From contig CM041465.1 of NCBI GenBank assembly GCA_023213395.1, forward strand, positions 22,692,001 to 22,756,000: a DNA stretch of 64,000 bases, given 5' to 3'. The stretch comes from Cycas panzhihuaensis (taxonomy: Eukaryota; Cycadophyta). The notes beneath the pieces are model-generated. The model saw only the letters and a program-made list of their open reading frames with translations. It did no database searches and was not told the DNA's origin. Shown here in pieces: positions 60,263 through 64,000 of the stretch (its first letter is position 1; each line of letters begins with the position of its first letter). The translations under genes and the position numbers were made by a program.

Positions 60263-61810
60263 ACTACTGCTGCCCCGCTCCTCGGGTACCATCTCCTAGC
60301 CTGTGTGATCCTTCTCCTAGGGACCACATCCCTCCAAGGCTCCTCCTAGGCCTCCGCGAGCTCCCTGCCTCACTCCCCTCGTCGCATGGTCATCTCGGGG
60401 TCGTCGCCGCTGTATGAGTATATGTCCTGCTCCTGCTCGACCTTGACACCATCTGGTCCACTAGTTGATCGTATCTAGCCTAGATACGATCCCTCTCTCC
60501 CCAGAGTCCCTCCTCCATACTCTGGAATCTCTCCTCTATCACTCTGAGGTGCTCCTTCAGCACCGCTATCCAGACCATACTCCTTGCATCTTTGCCTACT
60601 CCTCCCTGTGTCTCTAAAGCCTGGACCCATCCGCTGGACTCGTCTACGCCCGCACCTCGCCGAGCTCCCCAGCATCATCCCCTGAAAGCTATATGCTCTT
60701 GGGACTCCGTAACCTAGATGTCTCTCACCCTCGCCAACAGGGTGAATGCCTCCATGCGGGCACCTACCGATCTAGGCGCATCCTCTGCCTGGATGGGTGG
60801 CTATCCCTCTGCATATACCTGAGGGAACATCTCCCTCACCATGGCCTCTACTGGTCTCTGGACCTTTACTGTACCTGCCAATATAACATGCCGTGTGTCA
60901 GTATATATCCCACCACATACCATGATCAAATCAAATCAAACATCTATCTAGTTGTCAAACGAATAAGGAAATGGTTAGGCCTCACCTGCCACAACTGCCA
61001 ACTCCTCTGCTCGTGCGACATCCTCTCCTCTTGGCTCTCTGCCAGCTACGGGTACCTCATCCTCGGGTACCTCCTCTACTTGGTCCTCCCTCCTCGCAGG
61101 GACGGGCTTAAGTCTCACCTCTCTGGATCTCCTCATGATCTGTAGCCTGCGGGCCCTAGTCACCGGCCCCCTACTCTCATCAGCTACCCTTGATGGGTCT
61201 GCCTCTCCTCCAGCAGTCCCAGATGGTCCTGTTGCTCCTCATGCCATCCCTGAAGGACCTGCCTCCCCCACAGGTTGTGATGGGCTGGTCTCATCTCCTC
61301 TATCATCATCATCATCATCACCATCATCTGGGAGCGCTCCTGTTCTGCCTGCCTCGTCATCACTGTCCCACCTCACCGTCCTGTATGGATGTACTATATA
61401 GTCCATTAGGATGAGGAGGTCCAGCGATGTCGCCTCCACTAATCGTTGGACTTAATCCTGGTCCTCCATCCCCCTCAGTCGAGTCTGCCACCTGTGGACC
61501 ATCGGGGCCCACTCTGCTATGGGGTGTGGTCCCCCCATTGGTGCCACTACCACAAAATGATCAAAGAACCAGCATTGTAGCAACGTGCTGTATGAGAGTC
61601 CTCCTCTGCCGGTCATCCTAATGGTGTTAAGTTGCACGACAAGGTTCGCTGCTATCAGGGTGGCCCAATCCATCCTCTCACTGGCCTCACAACGGTGCAC
61701 TGCATCCATCCAGCCACCTAGTATCTCCCTATAGTTCTACTTCCAGAAAATCTGGAATAGAATGCATAGTATAATGAGCTTCCTCACCTAAGGAATCCTC
61801 GACATCACCA
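60263..61810 (-). pseudogene. Element C antisense PMD-like ORF, truncated at its start
   Basis: Minus strand. One frame from 61709 to 60986 contains WATLIAANLVVQLN, LSYSTLLQCWFFDHFVVVAP and MGGPHPIAEWAPMVHRWQ (PMD second half), then VRWDSDDEAG, an Asp-rich run and a Gly/Pro/Ser/Arg tail. After an intron (60985-60875) the frame continues VQRPVEAMVREMFPQ and a charged helix (KEHLRVIEERFQSMEEGLW). Only a few stops. The PMD N-terminus was lost at the junction near 61811. It is the best-preserved copy of this ORF. Confidence 0.7.
60875..60985 (-). other. Intron in the antisense PMD ORF of element C
   Basis: Minus-strand donor GTGGCAG/GTGAGG (intron begins at 60985) and acceptor ATATTGGCAG/GTACAG (ends 60875). 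111 nt, AT-rich, with several stops; splicing yields a GGT codon and an uninterrupted join from AVVA to TVKVQRPVE. The clearest of the three intron copies. Confidence 0.7.
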
Positions 61811-61970
61811 TAGTTTGGAGAGGAACTCCTCTCCGCTCCCACCTGTCAGCCCCTGTGTGCTAAATCGTGGCTTTGTGCAGTGATTCCATAATAGTTTGGA
61901 GAGGAAGTCCTCTCCGCTCCCACCTGTCAGCCCCGATGAACTAAATCGTGACTTTGTGCAGTGATTCCAT
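61810..61970 (+). repeat. Tandem duplication of a C/D chimeric junction
   Basis: Two units of 81 and 80 bp (61810-61890 and 61891-61970) start ATAGTTTGGAGAGGAA and end GCAGTGATTCCAT. Each unit contains C 3'-region sequence fused to gag sequence. They differ at about nine positions, clustered at the fusion point (TGTGTGCT versus GATGAACT). Confidence 0.85.
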
Positions 61971-62762
61971 GACTTGCTTCACTCGACCAAGGCAACATTG
62001 CCCGAGGAGTTGAAGAGAGATCTCTTCATTAACGCACTTTATCCCGAAGTGCATGTGGAAGTCCTTAACATGGGGGTCACCACATGTGACTCTGTGATCG
62101 CCAAGTGCTTAACGTTAGAGGCTATTGAGATCCAAGCTAGACTCAAGAAACCTCTTAAGCCCTCACAGCAACGTTAGACACTACCTTTAACCAAAGATAC
62201 AAAACCTTCACAACCTGCCAGGTCTTCTTCTCACCCAATTGAGAGGACCTTAGACCCTCTCACATCAGCCATACGCTCATTCGAGTATACGATGAAGGAG
62301 CTTAAGCTTCAAGCTCCTTCATCCCTAACATCCAATAAACAAGTCCAACAAACAACTCAAGCTCTCCTCCCTAGGAATGGAAATGCCCAGTCCTCTCAAG
62401 CGAGGAGGTCAGATCCCCCACTTGAGAAGAAGTGGTGCTCCATTCATGGGGAGTGCTTCTACGGTGACTCACGTTGAAGTGCCCAGCATCCTAAGGATGC
62501 CCCTCGATGCCACTCTTCCTCTAAATAGGCCTCAAGGCCTAATTTGGACCAACCAGTTCATAAGGATCCATTCCCCAAACATGGGGAACGCGATCGTAAT
62601 GCCCAAACCAAGAATAGCTGGAACCGAGGAAGATCGCCTAATTCCTGTCCTTCCCATGATAAAGGGAAGAGTCCTAGGAATTCGTCCTCTTCCTTCTGTT
62701 CCCCTGGCCGTCATACCTCATCACCTTTGCAGCCCCAGAATAAGGAGAAGAAGGTGATCTAG
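61941..62762 (+). pseudogene. Element D gag, C-terminal part
   Basis: Frame 0: ELKRDLFINALYPEVHVEVL, then the KELKLQAPSS region, the zinc-knuckle-like CSIHGECFYGDS and the basic tail NRGRSPNSCPSHDKGK. It keeps Gln (NKQVQQTTQ) where C and A have stops, which helps show the origin of those stops. Confidence 0.75.
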
Positions 62763-63560
62763 TTGCTCGAGGTGACTCATTCTTATGCCCTTACGTGGTC
62801 TCAGGCCACTAAGAAAGCAGCAAGGACTTCTTCTTCTTCTGCTCCTTCCGACCCTCTTCCAGAGAACCCTCCTCTGAAAATACCTCTCTTCTCCAAGGCT
62901 ATTCCTATACACTTGGGTCGTTACAATTTCTGAAGGGCACTTACCCAGCCTAGCGCAAAGGGTAGCCCCTTCTCCATCGTGGACGAGCTTCATATTGTTG
63001 CTGTAGGAATGTCCTTGATGGATGTTTTGAGGAGTTGTCCTGAGCAGCGGGCCCTCCTCCTAGAAGCTTTAAGATCAAATGACGTTCCTATTCATGCTTT
63101 GGGCGTTACCCAAAGTCACGGACCCGTTATTTCATTTGATCCTAAGGACCTTCCTCCTGCAGGTGAAAGGGAATGCCAGTGGAACTTCCCATTTACTATT
63201 ACTATCGACACACCTGATTGTACTCTTCGAAGGACTGTTGTCGACAACGGTTCTTTCTGTGAATGCCATGCCCTTACATGTCATGTAAGAGCTTGGTATT
63301 TTCACCTTGGAACCTATTCCATGGTGATTCCAAGGTTATGACGGTGGTGAGAAGACCCTTTTGGGATCTGTCGTGATTCTGCCCACCCTTAAGGGCAAGA
63401 CTGTTCTTGTCGATGTTGTAGTCCTCAACATCGATGTCGACTACAACCTTCTTCTAGGTCATCCATGGCTCGACCAAATGGGAGCTGTGTTCTCAACTCT
63501 TTGGGGACAACTTAAATTCATCCATGATGGGCAAATGAGGGTGATTCCCTGCGAACATCC
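62763..63560 (+). pseudogene. Element D aspartic protease
   Basis: HGPVISFDPKDLPPAGERE, then VVDNGS with Asp codon 63243-63245 and intact D-N-G. One extra T directly after it (near 63253) shifts the frame, which then resumes VNAMPL in the next frame. DYNLLLGHPWLDQMGA is intact in the new frame, with Trp where C has a stop. Confidence 0.75.
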
Positions 63561-64000
63561 ACTTACCAAACAAACTCGTTCTGCTAATCTGGCAAACCGA
63601 GGTCCTTCTACACATGCCTCAACTTGCTTTATTGGTATACCTAATCCATCTGAAGAAGATCCTACATCTTCTTCCCCTAGTCTCATGCGGTTCACCCTTA
63701 TTGGTGTTAGCAGCTACAGGTACCTTACTTCGTTTAGTGATGACGAGTTACACAATGAGGATGAGGATTATCTCTACCCCGTCTCCTTCTTTCGTACCAG
63801 TAGGTCGCACCCATCTCATTCTAGATCCCCATCTAGAACCTCTTTTATTAGTGAGGCTAGCCACTCCTATGTGTCGCATGTCATCACTCGTGTCGACTCG
63901 TCCATCGTTAGTTCTTCTCCCTCATCAACTCTCATAGGTGATGGTTTCGAAGAACTACCTTTTACTCCTTTCAAGGAGCCTCCTTTTGACTCTCTCTTAG
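63561..64000 (+). pseudogene. Element D linker, runs off the window
   Basis: Ser/Arg/Pro-rich and acidic sequence equivalent to 56110-56550 of C, in the frame set by the upstream 1-nt insertion. The window ends before RT. Confidence 0.6.

Larger units (their letters stand above)
50067..61940 (+). mobile_element. Element C: Tat-lineage gypsy copy with near-continuous gag-pol frame
   Basis: 5' LTR (50067-52796), primer-binding site, gag-pol in one frame (53060-59640), and the antisense PMD ORF with intron (60263-61810). The copy is cut at about 61940, where another copy (D) begins mid-gag. Its aRH and 3' LTR are missing. It is the best-preserved coding sequence in the window, disabled mainly by in-frame stops. 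Confidence 0.8.
61941..64000 (+). mobile_element. Element D: partial Tat-lineage gypsy copy, mid-gag to linker
   Basis: Begins inside gag at a sequence equal to about 54485 of C and continues to the window end in the PR-RT linker. It is visibly the closest relative of C. No LTR or primer-binding site; the copy starts at an illegitimate junction. Confidence 0.75.

Overview
The window is plant nuclear repeat DNA. It consists almost entirely of decayed LTR retrotransposons, most of them one large Ty3/gypsy family, inserted into and rearranged with each other. Three things place the family in the plant Tat lineage (Ogre/Retand-like): the domain order gag-PR-RT-RNase H-INT, an antisense ORF with a plant mobile domain (PMD) signature, and a second RNase H of the archaeal/plant type (aRH). 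I recognise no host gene, tRNA or rRNA. Nothing here identifies the species beyond a seed plant with a large, TE-rich genome. Element letters (A, B, C, D, V, W, X, Y, Z) are mine.

Layout. Element Y (+) is the oldest layer at the left: its aRH gene is split between 1-117 and 33353-33756 and is followed by its 3' LTR (34161-35895). Element B (-, 118-33347) sits in that aRH, with both LTRs (118-3091 and 30383-33347) and a degraded 5-bp target duplication. Inside B lies a plus-strand block. It holds the 3' end of element X (3541-4174), an LTR shared by X and A (4175-6992), the A internal region (6993-18569) and the A 3' LTR (18570-21377). A is the most complete copy, about 17.2 kb. To the right come a truncated copia-type LTR (35896-36315), element Z (-, 36316-44196), a divergent relative W (+, 44197-49415), a minus-strand LTR stub V (49416-50066), element C (+, 50067 to about 61940) and a partial copy D (+, about 61941-64000) joined to C through a duplicated chimeric junction.

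How the parts work together. In the best copies gag and pol form one long reading frame: a long Pro/Ser-rich gag N-terminus, a capsid-like core, a zinc-knuckle-like motif, aspartic protease, an acidic Ser/Pro linker, RT with F-x-D-D, RNase H, and integrase. Downstream of the integrase there is a PMD-like ORF on the opposite strand, interrupted by a 111-121 nt GT-AG intron present in all three copies, and then a sense-strand ORF for the second RNase H just before the polypurine tract and 3' LTR. A TATATAAG lies between these two divergent ORFs. Many inactivating lesions are in-frame stops where sister copies have Gln, Trp or Arg, as expected from C-to-T decay of methylated DNA.

Limits. All coordinates, alignments and translations were made by eye. 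LTR ends are good to a few bases where TG/CA ends and primer-binding sites are visible. Domain limits inside polyproteins are approximate. Identities, ages and family names would need computation.
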